Part shown: positions 12,928-25,922 of the stretch, piece after piece
How positions within the stretch are numbered: the stretch's first letter is position 1
Layout of the letters: each line of letters starts with the position of its first letter
Assembly: GCF_034190915.1 (NCBI RefSeq)
Contig: NW_026947685.1
Location: 310,001-374,000 of the forward strand
From: Cavia porcellus
Lineage: Eukaryota; Chordata; Mammalia; Rodentia; Caviidae
Length of the DNA: 64,000 bases
Direction: 5' to 3'
Program-made: the position numbers and the translations under genes
The notes under the pieces: generated by a model
What the model saw: only the letters and a program-made list of their open reading frames with translations
Databases searched by the model: none
What the model was told of the DNA's origin: nothing

Positions 12928-15272
12928 CACCACGCCGTGATGTTTTTCTCACTCCTACTAGTGAATCTAAAGTAACACACACCGATACAAGGCGCACCCC
13001 CCCGTGATGTTTTTCTCACTCCTACTAGTGAATCTAATGTAACAGACACCCATACAATGCGCACCACCACGTGATGTTTTTCTCACTCCTACTAGTGAAT
13101 CTAATGTAACACACACCCATACAATGCGCACCACCCCGTGATGTTTTTCTCACTCCTACTAGTGAATCTAATGTAACACACACCCATACAATGCGCACCA
13201 CCCCGTGATGTTTTTCTCACTCCTACTAGTGAATCTAATGTAACACACACCCATATAATGCGCACCACCCCATGATGTTTTTCTCACTCCTACTAGTGAA
13301 TCCAATGTAACACACACCCATACAATGCGCACCACGCCGTGATGTTTTTCTCACTCCTACTTGTGAATCTAATGTAACACACACCCATACAATGCGCACC
13401 ACCCCGTGCTGTTTTTCTCACTCCTACTAGTGAATCTAATTTAACACACACCCATACAATGCCCACCACCCCGTGATGTTTTTCTCACTCCTACTAGTGA
13501 ATCTAATGTAACACACACCCATACAATGCGCACCACCCCGTGATGTTTTTCTCACTCCTACTAGTGAATGTAATTTAACACACACCCATACAAGGCGCAC
13601 CACGCCGTGATGTTTTTCTCACTCCTACTAGTGAATCTAATGTAACAAACACCGATATAAGACGCACCACCCCGTGATGTTTTTCTCACTCCTACTAGTG
13701 AATCTAATGTAACAGACACCCATACAATGCGCACCACCCCGTGATGTTTCTCTCACTCCTACTAGTGAATCTAATGTAACACACACCCATACAATGCGCA
13801 CCACCCCGTGATGTTTTTCTCACTCCTACTAGTGAATCTAATGTAACACACACCCATACAATGCGCACCACCCCGTGATGTTTTTCTCACTCCTACTAGA
13901 GAATCTAATGTAACACACACCCATACAATGCGCACCACCCCGTGATGTTTTTCTCACTCCTACTAGTGAATGTAATGTAACACACACCCATACAATGCGC
14001 ACCACCCCGTGATGTTTTTCTCACTCCTACTAGTGAATCTAATGTAACACACACCCATACAATGCCCACCACCCCGTGATGTTTTTCTCACTCCTACTAG
14101 TGAATCTAATGTAACACACACCCATACAATGTGCACCACCCCGTGATGTTTTTCTCACTCCTACTAGTGAATGTAATGTAACACACACCCATACAATGCG
14201 CACCACCCCGTGATGTTTTTCTCACTCCTACTAGTGAATGTAACGTAACACACACCCATACAATGCGCACCACCCCGTGATGTTTTTCTCACTCCTACTA
14301 GTGAATGTAATGTAACACACACCCATACAATGCGCACCACCCCGTGATGTTTTTCTCACTCCTACTAGTGAATCTAATGTAACACACACCCATACAATGC
14401 GCACCACCCCGTGATGTTTTTCTCACTCCTACTAGTGAATCTAATGTAACACACACCCATACAAGACGCACCACCCCGTGATGTTTTTCTCACTCCTACT
14501 AGTGAATCTAATGTAACACACACCCATACAATGCCCACCACCCCGTGATGTTTTTCTCACTCCTACTAGTGAATCTAATGTAACACACACCCATACAATG
14601 CGCACCACCCCGTGATGTTTTTCTCACTCCTACTAGTGAATGTAATGTAACACACACCCATACAATGCGCACCACCCCGTGATGTTTTTCTCACTCCTAC
14701 TAGTGAATGTAATGTAACACACACCCATACAATGCGCACCACCCCGTGATGTTTTTCTCACTCCTACTAGTGAATGTAATGTAACACACACCCATACAAT
14801 GCGCACCACCCCGTGATGATTTTCTCACTCCTACTAATGAATCTAATGTAACACACACCCATACAATGCGCACCACCCCGTGATGTTTTTCTCACTCCTA
14901 CTAGTGAATCTAATGTAACACACACCCATACAATGCGCACCACCCCGTGATGTTTTTCTCACTCCTACTAGTGAATGTAATGTAACACACACCCATACAA
15001 TGCGCACCACCCCGTGATTTTTTTCTCACTCCTACTAGTGAATGCAATGTAACACACACCCATACAATGCGCACCACCCCGTGATGTTTTTCTCACTCCT
15101 ACTAGTGAATCTAATGTAACACACACCCATACAATGCCCACCACCCCGTGATGTTTTTCTCACTCCTACTAGTGAATCTAATGTAACACACACCCATACA
15201 ATGCGCACCACCCCGTGATGTTTTTCTCACTCCTACTAGTGAATGTAATGTAACACACACACATACAATGCG
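12928..15272. repeat. Second duplicated block, right copy (35 monomers)
   Basis: This is the partner of 9715-11925, two monomers longer. Private differences include ATATAAGACGC near 13653 where the partner has ATACAAGACGC, and CTAAAGTAAC near 12967. Similarity ends at about 15272: the partner continues with ACCACCATGTG and CCTAGTAGTG, while this copy continues with plain consensus and a GTAATGAAAC variant. Confidence 0.85.
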
Positions 15273-17081
15273 CACCACCCCGTGATGTTTTTCTCACTCC
15301 TACTAGTGAATGTAATGAAACACACACCCATACAATGCGCACCACCCCGTGATGTTTTTCTCACTCCTACTAGTGAATCTATTGTAACACACACCCATAC
15401 AATGCGCACCACCCCGTGATGTTTTTCTCACTCCTACTAGTGAATGTAATGTAACACACACCCATACAAGGCGCACCACGCCGTGATGTTTTTCTCACTC
15501 CTACTAGTGAATTTAATGTAACACACACCGATACAAGGCACACCACCCCGTGATGTTTTTCTCACTCCTACTAGTAAATCTAATGTAACAGACACCCATA
15601 CAAGGCGCACCACCCCGTGATGTTTTTCTCACTCCTACTAGTGTATCTAATGTAACACACACCCATACAATGCGCACCACCCCGTGATGTTTTTCTCACT
15701 CCTACTAGTGAATCTAATGTAACACACACCCATACAATGCGCACCACCCCGTGATGTTTTTCTCACTCCTACTAGTGAATCTAATGTAACACACACCCAT
15801 ACAATGCGCACCACCCCGTGATGTTTTTCTCACTCCTACTAGTGAATCTAATGTAACACACACCCACACAATGCGCACCACCCCGTGATGTTTTTCTCAC
15901 TCCTACTAGTGAATCTAATGTAACACACACCCATACAATGCGCACCACCCCGTGATGTTTTTCTCACTCCTACTAGTGAATGTAATGTAACACACACCCA
16001 TACAATGCGCACCACCCCGTGATGTTTTTCTCACTGCTACTAGTGAATGTAATGTAACACACACCCATACAATGCGCACCACCCCGTGATGTTTTTCTCA
16101 CTGATACTAGTGAATGTAATGAGACACACACCCATACAATGCGCACCACCCTGTGATGATTTTCTCACTCCTACTAGTGAATGTAATGTAACACACACCC
16201 ATACAATGCGCACCACCCCGTGATGTTTTTCTCACTGCTACTAGTGAATCTAATGTAACACACACCCATACAATGCGCACCACCCAGTGATGTTTTTCTC
16301 ACTCCTACTAGTGAATCTAATGTAACACACACCCATACAATGCGCAGCACCCCGTGATGTTTTTCTCACTGCTACTAGTGAATGTAATGTGACACACACC
16401 CATACAATGCGCACCACCACGTGATGTTTTTCTCACTCCTACTAGTGAATGTAATGTAACACACACCCATACAATGCGCACCACCCCGTGATGTTTTTCT
16501 CACTCCTACTAGGGAATCTAATGTAACACACACCCATACAATGCGCACCACCCCGTGATGTTTTTCTCACTCCTACTAGTGAATCTAATGTAACACACAC
16601 CCATACAATGCGCACCACCCCGTGATGTTTTTCTCACTCCTACTAGTGAATGTAATGTAACACACACCCATACAAGGCGCACCACGCCGTGATGTTTTTC
16701 TCACTCCTACTAGTGAATGTAATGTAACACACACCCATACAAGGCGCACCACGCCGTGATGTTTTTCTCACTCCTACTAGTGAATCTAATGTAACACACA
16801 CCCATACAAGGCGCACCACCCCTTGATGTTTTTCTCACTCCTACTAGTGAATCTAATGTAACAGACACCCATACAATGCGCACCACCCCGTGATGTTTTT
16901 CTCACTCCTACTAGTGAATCTAATGTAACACACACCCATACAATGCGCACCACCCCGTGATGTTTTTCTCACTCCTACTAGTGAATCTAATGTAACACAC
17001 ACCCATACAATGCGCACCACCCCGTGATGTTTTTCTCACTCCTACTAGTGAATCTAATGTAACACACACCCATATAATGCG

Positions 17082-17147
17082 CACCACCCCTGATGTTTTT
17101 CTCACTCCTACTAGTGAATCTAATTTAACACACACCCATACAATGCC
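17082..17147. repeat. 66-bp monomer, twin of 12460-12525
   Basis: It has the same missing G (CACCACCCCTGATG), the same TAATTTAAC and the same CAATGCC end. The flanking monomers differ: GTAACGTAAC precedes at 12.4 kb, whereas CATATAATG precedes here. The shared segment is therefore short, or the flanks have since been exchanged. Confidence 0.9.
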
Positions 17148-17616
17148 CACCACCCCGTGATGCTTTTCTCACTCCTACTAGTGAATCTAATGTAACACAC
17201 ACCCATACAATGCGCACCACCCCGTGATGTTTTTCTCACTCCTACTAGTGAATCTAATGTAACACACACCCATACAAGGCGCACCACGCCGTGATGTTTT
17301 TCTCACTCCTACTAGTGAATCTAATGTAACACACACCGATACAAGGCGCACCACCCCGTGATGTTTTTCTCACTCCTACTAGTGAATCTAATGTAACACA
17401 CACCCATACAATGCGCACCACCCCGTGATGTTTTTCTCACTCCTACTAGTGAATCTAATGTAACACACACCCATAAAATGCGCACCACCCGGTGATGTTT
17501 TTCTCACTCCTACTAGTGAATCTAATGTAACACACACCCATAGAATGCGCACCACCCCATGATGATTTTCTCACTCCTACTAGTGAATCTAATGTAACAC
17601 ACACCCATACAATGCG

Positions 17617-17681
17617 CACCACCCCGTGATGTTTTTCTCACTCCTACTAGTGAATCTAATGTAACACACCCATACAATGCG
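17617..17681. repeat. 65-bp monomer (one CA lost)
   Basis: GTAACACACCC replaces GTAACACACACCC. It is the same event as at 12261, or a descendant of it. Together with the other short monomers it shifts the array phase to -6 relative to the start. Confidence 0.9.
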
Positions 17682-18016
17682 CACCACCCCGTGATGTTTT
17701 TCTCACTCCTACTAGTGAATGTAATGTAACACACACCCATACAATGCGCACCACCCCGTGATGTTTTTCTCACTCCTACTAGTGAATGTAATGTAACACA
17801 CACCCATACAATGCGCACCACCCCGTGATGTTTTTCTCACTCCTACTAGTGAATCTAATGTAACACACACCCATACAATGCGCACCACCCCGTGATGTTT
17901 TTCTCACTCCTACTAGAGAATCTAATGTAACACACACCCATACAATGCGCACCACCCCGTGATGTTTTTCTCACTCCTACTAGTGAATGTAATGTAACAC
18001 ACACCCATACAAGGCG

Positions 18017-18552
18017 CACCACGCCGTGATGTTTTTCTCACTGCTACTAGTGAATTTAATGTGACACACACCCATACAATGCGCACCACCCCGTGATGTT
18101 TTTCTCACTGCTACTAGTGAATCTAATGTGACACACACCCATACAATGCGCACCACCCCGTGATGTTTTTCCCACTGCTACTTGTGAATGTAATGAGACA
18201 CACACCCATACAATGCGCACCACCCCGTGATGTTTTTCTCACTCCTACTAGTGAAAGTAATGTAACACACACCCATACAATGCGCACCACCCCGTGATGT
18301 TTTTCTCACTGCTACTAGTGAATCTAATGTGACACACACCCATACAATGCGCACCACCCCGTGATGTTTTTCTCACTGCTACTAGTGAATGTAATGAGAC
18401 ACACACCCATACAATGCGCACCACCCCGTGATGTTTTTCTCACTGCTACTAGTGAATGTAATGTGACACACACCCATACAATGCGCACCACCCCGTGATG
18501 TTTTTCTCACTGCTACTAGTGAATCTAATGTAACACACACGCATACAATGCG
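18017..18552. repeat. Cluster of 27G/47G monomers (8 copies)
   Basis: Seven of the eight monomers carry CTGCTAC, and most carry GTGAC or GAGAC. One variant reads CCCACTGCTACTTG near 18170, and one monomer in the middle is the CTCCTAC form with GAAAGTAATG. The order (GTGAC, GTGAC, GAGAC, intervening CTCCTAC monomer, GTGAC, GAGAC, GTGAC, GTAAC) resembles the front of the 17-monomer cassette found from 21.4 kb on, but without the CCAAAC marker or CTGCTGC monomers. It may be an early form of that cassette; this is inference from order alone. Confidence 0.7.
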
Positions 18553-19557
18553 CACCACCCCGTGATGTTTTTCTCACTCCTACTAGTGAATGTAATGTAA
18601 CACACACCCATACAATGCGCACCACCCCGTGATGTTTTTCTCACTCCTACTAGTGAATGTAATGTAACACACACCCATACAATGCGCACCACCCCGTGAT
18701 GTTTTTCTCACTCCTACTAGTGAATGTAATGTAACACACACCCATACAATGCGCACCACCCCGTGATGTTTTTCTCACTCCTACTAGTGAATGTAATGTA
18801 ACACACACCCATACAATGCGCACCACCTCGTGATGTTTTTCTCACTCCTACTAGTGAATGTAATGTAACACACACCCATACAAGGCGCACCACGCCGTGA
18901 TGTTTTTCTCACTCCTACTAGTGAATCTAATGTAACACACACCGATACAAGGCGCACCACCCCGTGATGTTTTTCTCACTCCTACTAGTGAATCTAATGT
19001 AACAGACACCCATACAATGCGCACCACCCCGTGATGTTTTTCTCACTCCTACTAGTGAATCTAATGTAACAGACACCCATACAATGCGCACCACCCCGTG
19101 ATGTTTTTCTCACTCCTACTAGTGAATCTAATGTAACACACACCCATACAATGCGCACCACCCCGTGATGTTTTTCTCACTCCTACTAGTGAATCTAATG
19201 TAACACACACCCATATAATGCGCACCACCCCGTGATGTTTTTCTCACTCCTACTAGTGAATCTAATGTAACACACACCCATACAATGCGCACCACCCCGT
19301 GATGTTTTTCTCACTCCTACTAGTGAATCTAATGTAACACACAACCATACAATGCGCACCACCCCGTGATGTTTTTCTCACTCCTACTAGTGAATCTAAT
19401 GTAACAAACACCCATACAATGCCCACCACCCCGTGATGTTTTTCTCACTCCTACTAGTGAATGTAATGTAACACACACCCATACAATGCGCACCACCCCG
19501 TGATGTTTTTCTCACTCTTACTAGTGAATGTAATGTAACACACACCCATACAATGCG

Positions 19558-19623
19558 CACCACCCCGTATGTTTTTCTCACTCCTACTAGTGAATGTAAT
19601 GTAACACACACCCATACAATGCG
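19558..19623. repeat. 66-bp monomer (1 bp lost in GTGATG)
   Basis: The start reads CCCCGTATG where most read CCCCGTGATG, so one base is missing. I saw this form nowhere else in the window. Confidence 0.9.
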
Positions 19624-20293
19624 CACCACCCCGTGATGTTTTTCTCACTCCTACTAGTGAATCTAATGTAACACACACCCATACAATGCGCACCACCCCG
19701 TGATGTTTTTCTCACTCTTACTAGTGAATCTAATGTAACACACACCCATACAATGCGCACCACCCCGTGATGTTTTTCTCACTCCTACTAGTGAATGTAA
19801 TGTAACACACACCCATACAATGCGCACCACCCCGTGATGTTTTTCTCACTCCTACTAGTGAATGTAATGTAACACACACCCATACAATGCGCACCACCCC
19901 GTGATGTTTTTCTCACTCCTACTAGTGAATGTAATGTAACACACACCCATACAATGCGCACCACCCCGTGATGTTTTTCTCACTCCTACTAGTGAATGTA
20001 ATGTAACACACACCCATACAATGCGCACCACCCCGTGATGTTTTTCTCACTCCTACTAGTGAATCTAATGTAACAGACACCCATACAATGCGCACCACCC
20101 CGTGATGTTTTTCTCACTCCTACTAGTGAATCTAATGTAACACACACCCATACAATGCGCACCACCCCGTGATGATTTTCTCACTCCTACTAGTGAATCT
20201 AATGTAACACACACCCATACAATGCCCACCACCCCGTGATGTTTTTCTCACTCCTACTAGTGAATGTAATGTAACACACACCCATACAATGCG

Positions 20294-20361
20294 CACCACC
20301 CCGTGATGTTTTTCCTCACTCCTACTAGTGAATCTAATGTAACACACACCCATACAATGCG
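20294..20361. repeat. 68-bp monomer (one C gained)
   Basis: TTTTTCCTCAC replaces TTTTTCTCAC. This is the only length gain among the 954 complete monomers. Confidence 0.9.
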
Positions 20362-21366
20362 CACCACCCCGTGATGTTTTTCTCACTGCTACTAGTGAAT
20401 GTAATGTAACACACACCCATACAATGCGCACCACCCCGTGATGTTTTTCTCACTCCTACTAGTGAATCTAATGAAACACACACCCATACAATGCGCACCA
20501 CCCCGTGATGTTTTTCTCACTCTTACTAGTGTATCTAATGCAACACACACCCATACAATGTGCACCACCCCGTGATGTTTTTCTCACTCCTACTAGTGAA
20601 TGTAATGTAACACACACCCATACAATGCGCACCACCCCGTGATGTTTTTCCCACTCCTACTAGTGAATCTAATGTAACACACACCCATACAATGCGCACC
20701 ACCCCGTGATGTTTTTCTCACTGCTACTAGTAAATGTAATGTAACACACACCCATACAATGCGCACCACCCCGTGATGTTTTTCTCACTCCTACTAGTGA
20801 ATGTAATGTAACACACACCCATACAATGCGCACCACGCCGTGATGTTTTTCTCACTCCTACTAGTGAATCTAATGTAACACACACCGATACAAGGCGCAC
20901 CACCCCGTGATGTTTTTCTCACTCCTACTGGTGAATCTAATGTTACAGACACCCATACAAGGCGCACCACCCCGTGATGTTTTTCTCAATCCTACTAGTG
21001 AATCTAATGTAACACACACCCATACAATGCGCACCACCCCGTGATGTTTTTCTCACTCCTACTAGTGAATCTAATGTAACACACACCCATATAATGCGCA
21101 CCACCCCATGATGTTTTTCTCACTCCTACTAGTGAATCTAATGTAACACACACCCATACAATGCGCACCACCCCGTGATGTTTTTCTCACTCCTACTAGT
21201 GAATGTAATGTAACACACACCCATACAATGCGCACCACCCCGTGATGTTTTTCTCACTCCTACTAGTGAATGTAAGGTAACACACACCCATACAATGCGC
21301 ACCACCCCGTGATGTTTTTCTCACTCCTACTAGTGAATGTAAGGTAACACACACCCATACAATGCG

Positions 21367-22438
21367 CACCACCCCGTGATGTTTTTCTCACTCCTACTAG
21401 TGAATCTAATGTGACACACACCCATACAATGCGCACCACCCCGTGATGTTTTTCTCACTGCTACTAGTGAATCTAATGTGACACACACCCATACAATGCG
21501 CACCACCCCGTGATGTTTTTCTCACTGCTACTAGTGAATATAATGAGACACACACCCATACAATGCGCACCACCCCGTGATGTTTTTCTCACTCCTACTA
21601 GTGAATGTAATGTGACACACACCCAAACAATGCGCACCACCCCGTGATGTTTTTCTCACTGCTGCTAGTGAATGTAATGAGACACACACCCATATAATGC
21701 GAACCACCCCGTGATGTTTTTCTCACTGCTGCTAGTGAATGTAATGAGACACACACCCATACAATGCGCACCACCCCGTGATGTTTTTCTCACTGCTACT
21801 AGTGAATGTAATGTGACACACACCCATACAATGCGCACCACCCCGTGTTTTTTTTCTCACTGCTACTAGTGAATCTAATGTAACACACACCCATACAATG
21901 CGCACCACCCCGTGATGTTTTTCTCACCCCTACTAGTGAATGTAATGTAACACACACCCATACAATGCGAACCACCCCGTGATGTTTTTCTCACTCCTAC
22001 TAGTGAATGTAATGTAACACACACCCATACAATGCGCACCACCCCGTGATGTTTTTCTCACTCCTACTAGTGAATGTAATGTAACACACACCCATACAAT
22101 GCGCACCACCCCGTGATGTTTTTCTCACTCCTACTAGTGAATGTAATGTAACACACACCCATACAAGGCGCACCACGCCGTGATGTTTTTCTCACTCCTA
22201 CTAGTGAATCTAATGTAACACACACCGATACAAGGCGTACCACCACGTGATGTTTTTCTCACTCCTACTAGTGAATCTAATGTAACAGACAACCATACAA
22301 TGCGCACCACCCCGTGATGTTTTTCTCACTCCTACTAGTGAATCTAATGTAACAGACACCCATACAATGCGCACCACCCCGTGATGTTTTTCTCACTCCT
22401 ACTAGTGAATCTAATGTAACAGACACCCATACAATGCG
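21367..22438. repeat. Variant-monomer cassette, copy 1 (16 monomers)
   Basis: This is the first full appearance of an ordered series of distinctive monomers. The order is GTGAC; 27G with GTGAC; 27G with GAGAC; GTGAC with CCCAAAC; two CTGCTGC monomers with GAGAC; 27G with GTGAC; 27G with GTAAC; CACCCCTAC; plain monomers; one ending AAGGCG; CACCACGCCG with CCGATACAAGG; TACCACC with CAGACAACC; then CAGACACCC monomers. Here the third monomer also has GAATATAATG, and one fewer plain monomer precedes the CACCACGCCG start (22171) than in later copies. Confidence 0.85.
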
Positions 22439-23644
22439 CACCACCCCGTGATGTTTTTCTCACTCCTACTAGTGAATCTAATGTAACACACACCCATACA
22501 ATGCGCACCACCCCGTGATGTTTTTCTCACTCCTACTAGTGAATCTAATGTAACACACACCCATATAATGCGCACCACCCCGTGATGTTTTTCTCACTCC
22601 TACTAGTGAATCTAATGTAACACACACCCATACAATGCCCACCACCCCGTGATGTTTTTCTCACTCCTACTAGTGAATGTAATGTAACACACACCCATAC
22701 AATGCGCACCACCCCGTGATGTTTTTCTCACTCCTACTAGTGAATGTAATGTAACACACACCCATACAATGCGCACCACCCCGTGATGTTTTTCTCACTC
22801 CTACTAGTGAATGTAATGTAACACACACCCATACAATGCGCACCACCCCGTGATGTTTTTCTCACTCCTACTAGTGAATCTAATGTAACACACACCCATA
22901 CAATGCGCACCACCCCGTGATGTTTTTCTCACTCCTACTAGTGAATCTAATGTAACACACACCCATACAATGCGCACCACCCCTTGATGTTTTTCTCACT
23001 GCTACTAGTGAATCTAATGTGACACACACCCATACAATCCGCACCACCCCGTGATGTTTTTCTCACTCCTACTAGTGAATGTAATGTAACACACACCCAT
23101 ACAATGCGCACCACCCCGTGATGTTTTTCTCACTCCTACTAGTGAATATAATGTAACACACACCCATACAATGCGCACCACCCCGTGATGTTTTTCTCAC
23201 TCCTACTAGTGAATGTAATGTAACACACACCCATACAAGGCGCACCACGCCGTGATGTTTTTCTCACTCCTACTAGTGAATCTAATGTAACACACACCGA
23301 TACAAGGCGTACCACCCCGTGATGTTTTTCTCACTCCTACTAGTGAATCTAATGTAACAGACAACCATACAATGCGCACCACCCCGTGATGTTTTTCTCA
23401 CTCCTACTAGTGAATCTAATGTAACAGACACCCATACAATGCGCACCACCCCGTGATGTTTTTCTCACTCCTACTAGTGAATCTAATGTAACAGACACCC
23501 ATACAATGCGCACCACCCCGTGATGTTTTTCTCACTCCTACTAGTGAATCTAATGTAACACACACCCATACAATGCGCACCACCCCGTGATGTTTTTCTC
23601 ACTCCTACTAGTGAATCTAATGTAACACACACCCATTCAATGCG
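22439..23644. repeat. Spacer between cassette copies 1 and 2
   Basis: There are eighteen monomers, mostly plain. They include CATATAATG and CAATGCC types, one 27G monomer with GTGAC near 23020, and a short module without the cassette front (CACCACGCCG at 23243, then CCGATACAAGGCG, CAGACAACC and CAGACACCC). The module lies 16 monomers after the one in copy 1. Confidence 0.75.
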
Positions 23645-24783
23645 CACCACCCCGTGATGTTTTTCTCACTCCTACTAGTGAATCTAATGTGACACACACC
23701 CATACAATGCGCACCACCCCGTGATGTTTTTCTCACTGCTACTAGTGAATCTAATGTGACACACACCCATACAATGCGCACCACCCCGTGATGTTTTTCT
23801 CACTGCTACTAGTGAATGTAATGAGACACACACCCATACAATGCGCACCACCCCGTGATGTTTTTCTCACTCCTACTAGTGAATGTAATGTGACACACAC
23901 CCAAACAATGCGCACCACCCCGTGATGTTTTTCTCACTGCTGCTAGTGAATGTAATGAGACACACACCCATACAATGCGCACCACCCCGTGATGTTTTTC
24001 TCACTGCTGCTAGTGAATGTAATGAGACACACACCCATACAATGCGCACCACCCCGTGATGTTTTTCTCACTGCTACTAGTGAATGTAATGTGGCACACA
24101 CCCATACAATGCGCACCACACCGTGATGTTTTTCTCACTGCTACTAGTGAATCTAATGTAACACACACCCATACAATGCGCACCACCCCGTGATGTTTTT
24201 CTCACCCCTACTAGTGAATGTAATGTAACACACACCCATACAATGCGCACCACCCCGTGATGTTTTTCTCACTCCTACTAGTGAATGTAATGTAACACAC
24301 ACCCATACAATGCGCACCACCCCGTGATGTTTTTCTCACTCCTACTAGTGAATGTAATGTAACACACACCCATACAATGCGCACCACCCCGTGATGTTTT
24401 TCTCACTCCTACTAGTGAATATAATGTAACACACACCCATACAATGCGCACCACCCCGTGATGTTTTTCTCACTCCTACTAGTGAATGTAATGTAACACA
24501 CACCCATACAAGGCGCACCACGCCGTGATGTTTTTCTCACTCCTACTAGTGAATCTAATGTAACACACACCGATACAAGGCGTACCACCCCGTGATGTTT
24601 TTCTCACTCCTACTAGTGAATCTAATGTAACAGACAACCATACAATGCGCACCACCCCGTGATGTTTTTCTCACTCCTACTAGTGAATCTAATGTAACAG
24701 ACACCCATACAATGCGCACCACCCCGTGATGTTTTTCTCACTCCTACTAGTGAATCTAATGTAACAGACACCCATACAATGCG
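23645..24783. repeat. Variant-monomer cassette, copy 2 (17 monomers)
   Basis: It has the same monomer order as copy 1, with the CACCACGCCG start at 24516, 13 monomers after the beginning. It shows the CCCAAAC form of the marker monomer and a GTGGCAC variant near 24091. The GAATATAATG monomer now sits just before the AAGGCG monomer, the arrangement kept in later full copies. Confidence 0.85.
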
Positions 24784-25922
24784 CACCACCCCGTGATGTT
24801 TTTCTCACTCCTACTAGTGAATCTAATGTAACACACACCCATACAATGCGCACCACCCCGTGATGTTTTTCTCACTCCTACTAGTGAATCTAATGTAACA
24901 CACACCCATATAATGCGGACCACCCCGTGATGTTTTTCTCACTCCTACTAGTGAATCTAATGTAACACACACCCATACAATGCCCACCACCCCGTGATGT
25001 TTTTCTCACTCCTACTAGTGAATGTAATGTAACACACACCCATACAATGCGCACCACCCCGTGATGTTTTTCTCACTCCTACTAGTGAATGTAATGTAAC
25101 ACACACCCATACAATGCGCACCACCCCGTGATGTTTTTCTCACTCCTACTAGTGAATGTAATGTAACACACACCCATACAATGCGCACCACCCCGTGATG
25201 TTTTTCTCACTCCTACTAGTGAATGTAATGTAACACACACCCATACAATGCGCACCACCCCGTGATGTTTTTCTCACTCCTACTAGTGAATCTAATGTAA
25301 CACACACCCATACAATGCGCAACACCCCGTGATGTTTTTCTCACTGCTACTAGTGAATCTAATGTGACACACAGCCATACAATGCGCACCACCCCGTGAT
25401 GTTTTTCTCACTCCTACTAGTGAATGTAATGTAACACACACCCATACAATGCGCACCACCCCGTGATGTTTTTCTCACTCCTACTAGTGAATATAATGTA
25501 ACACACACCCATACAATGCGCACCACCCCGTGAGGTTTTTCTCACTCCTACTAGTGAATGTAATGTAACACACACCCATACAAGGCGCACCACGCCGTGA
25601 TGTTTTTCTCACTCCTACTAGTGAATCTAATGTAACACACACCGATACAAGGCGTACCACCCCGTGATGTTTTTCTCACTCCTACTAGTGAATCTAATGT
25701 AACAGACAACCATACAATGCGCACCACCCCGTGATGTTTTTCTCACTCCTACTAGTGAATCTAATGTAACAGACACCCATACAATGCGCACCACCCCGTG
25801 ATGTTTTTCTCACTCCTACTAGTGAATCTAATGTAACAGACACCCATACAATGCGCACCACCCCGTGATGTTTTTCTCACTCCTACTAGTGAATCTAATG
25901 TAACACACACCCATACAATGCG
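24784..25922. repeat. Spacer with a second short module
   Basis: This stretch has seventeen monomers arranged like 22439-23644, with the CACCACGCCG start at 25588, again 16 monomers after the one in the preceding cassette. It contains a private GTGAGGTTTTT near 25532. The block up to here is the end of the first cassette region; the 6.5-kb duplication begins about here. Confidence 0.7.

Larger units (their letters stand above)
15273..18016. repeat. Mixed monomers without a clear long duplication
   Basis: This stretch consists of mostly consensus monomers with a few 27G copies near 16.0-16.4 kb and repeated CACCACGCCG starts near 15474, 16681 and 16748. It contains two short monomers (17082-17147 and 17617-17681). 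It looks like a patchwork of types also seen at 9.7-15 kb, but I could not trace a continuous partner by eye. Confidence 0.65.
18553..21366. repeat. Mostly consensus monomers before the first cassette
   Basis: Types seen later appear here: CAGACACCC monomers near 19.0 kb, CACCACGCCG starts near 18.9 and 20.8 kb, GTATCTAATGCAAC near 20530 (recurring at about 28503, 35001 and 43980), and two GTAAGGTAAC monomers near 21.3 kb. The GTATCTAATGCAAC monomer lies exactly 119 monomers before its next occurrence. This stretch therefore shares ancestry with the blocks near 28-29, 34.5-36 and 43.5-45 kb. It also contains the 66-bp monomer at 19558 and the only 68-bp monomer at 20294. Confidence 0.7.
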
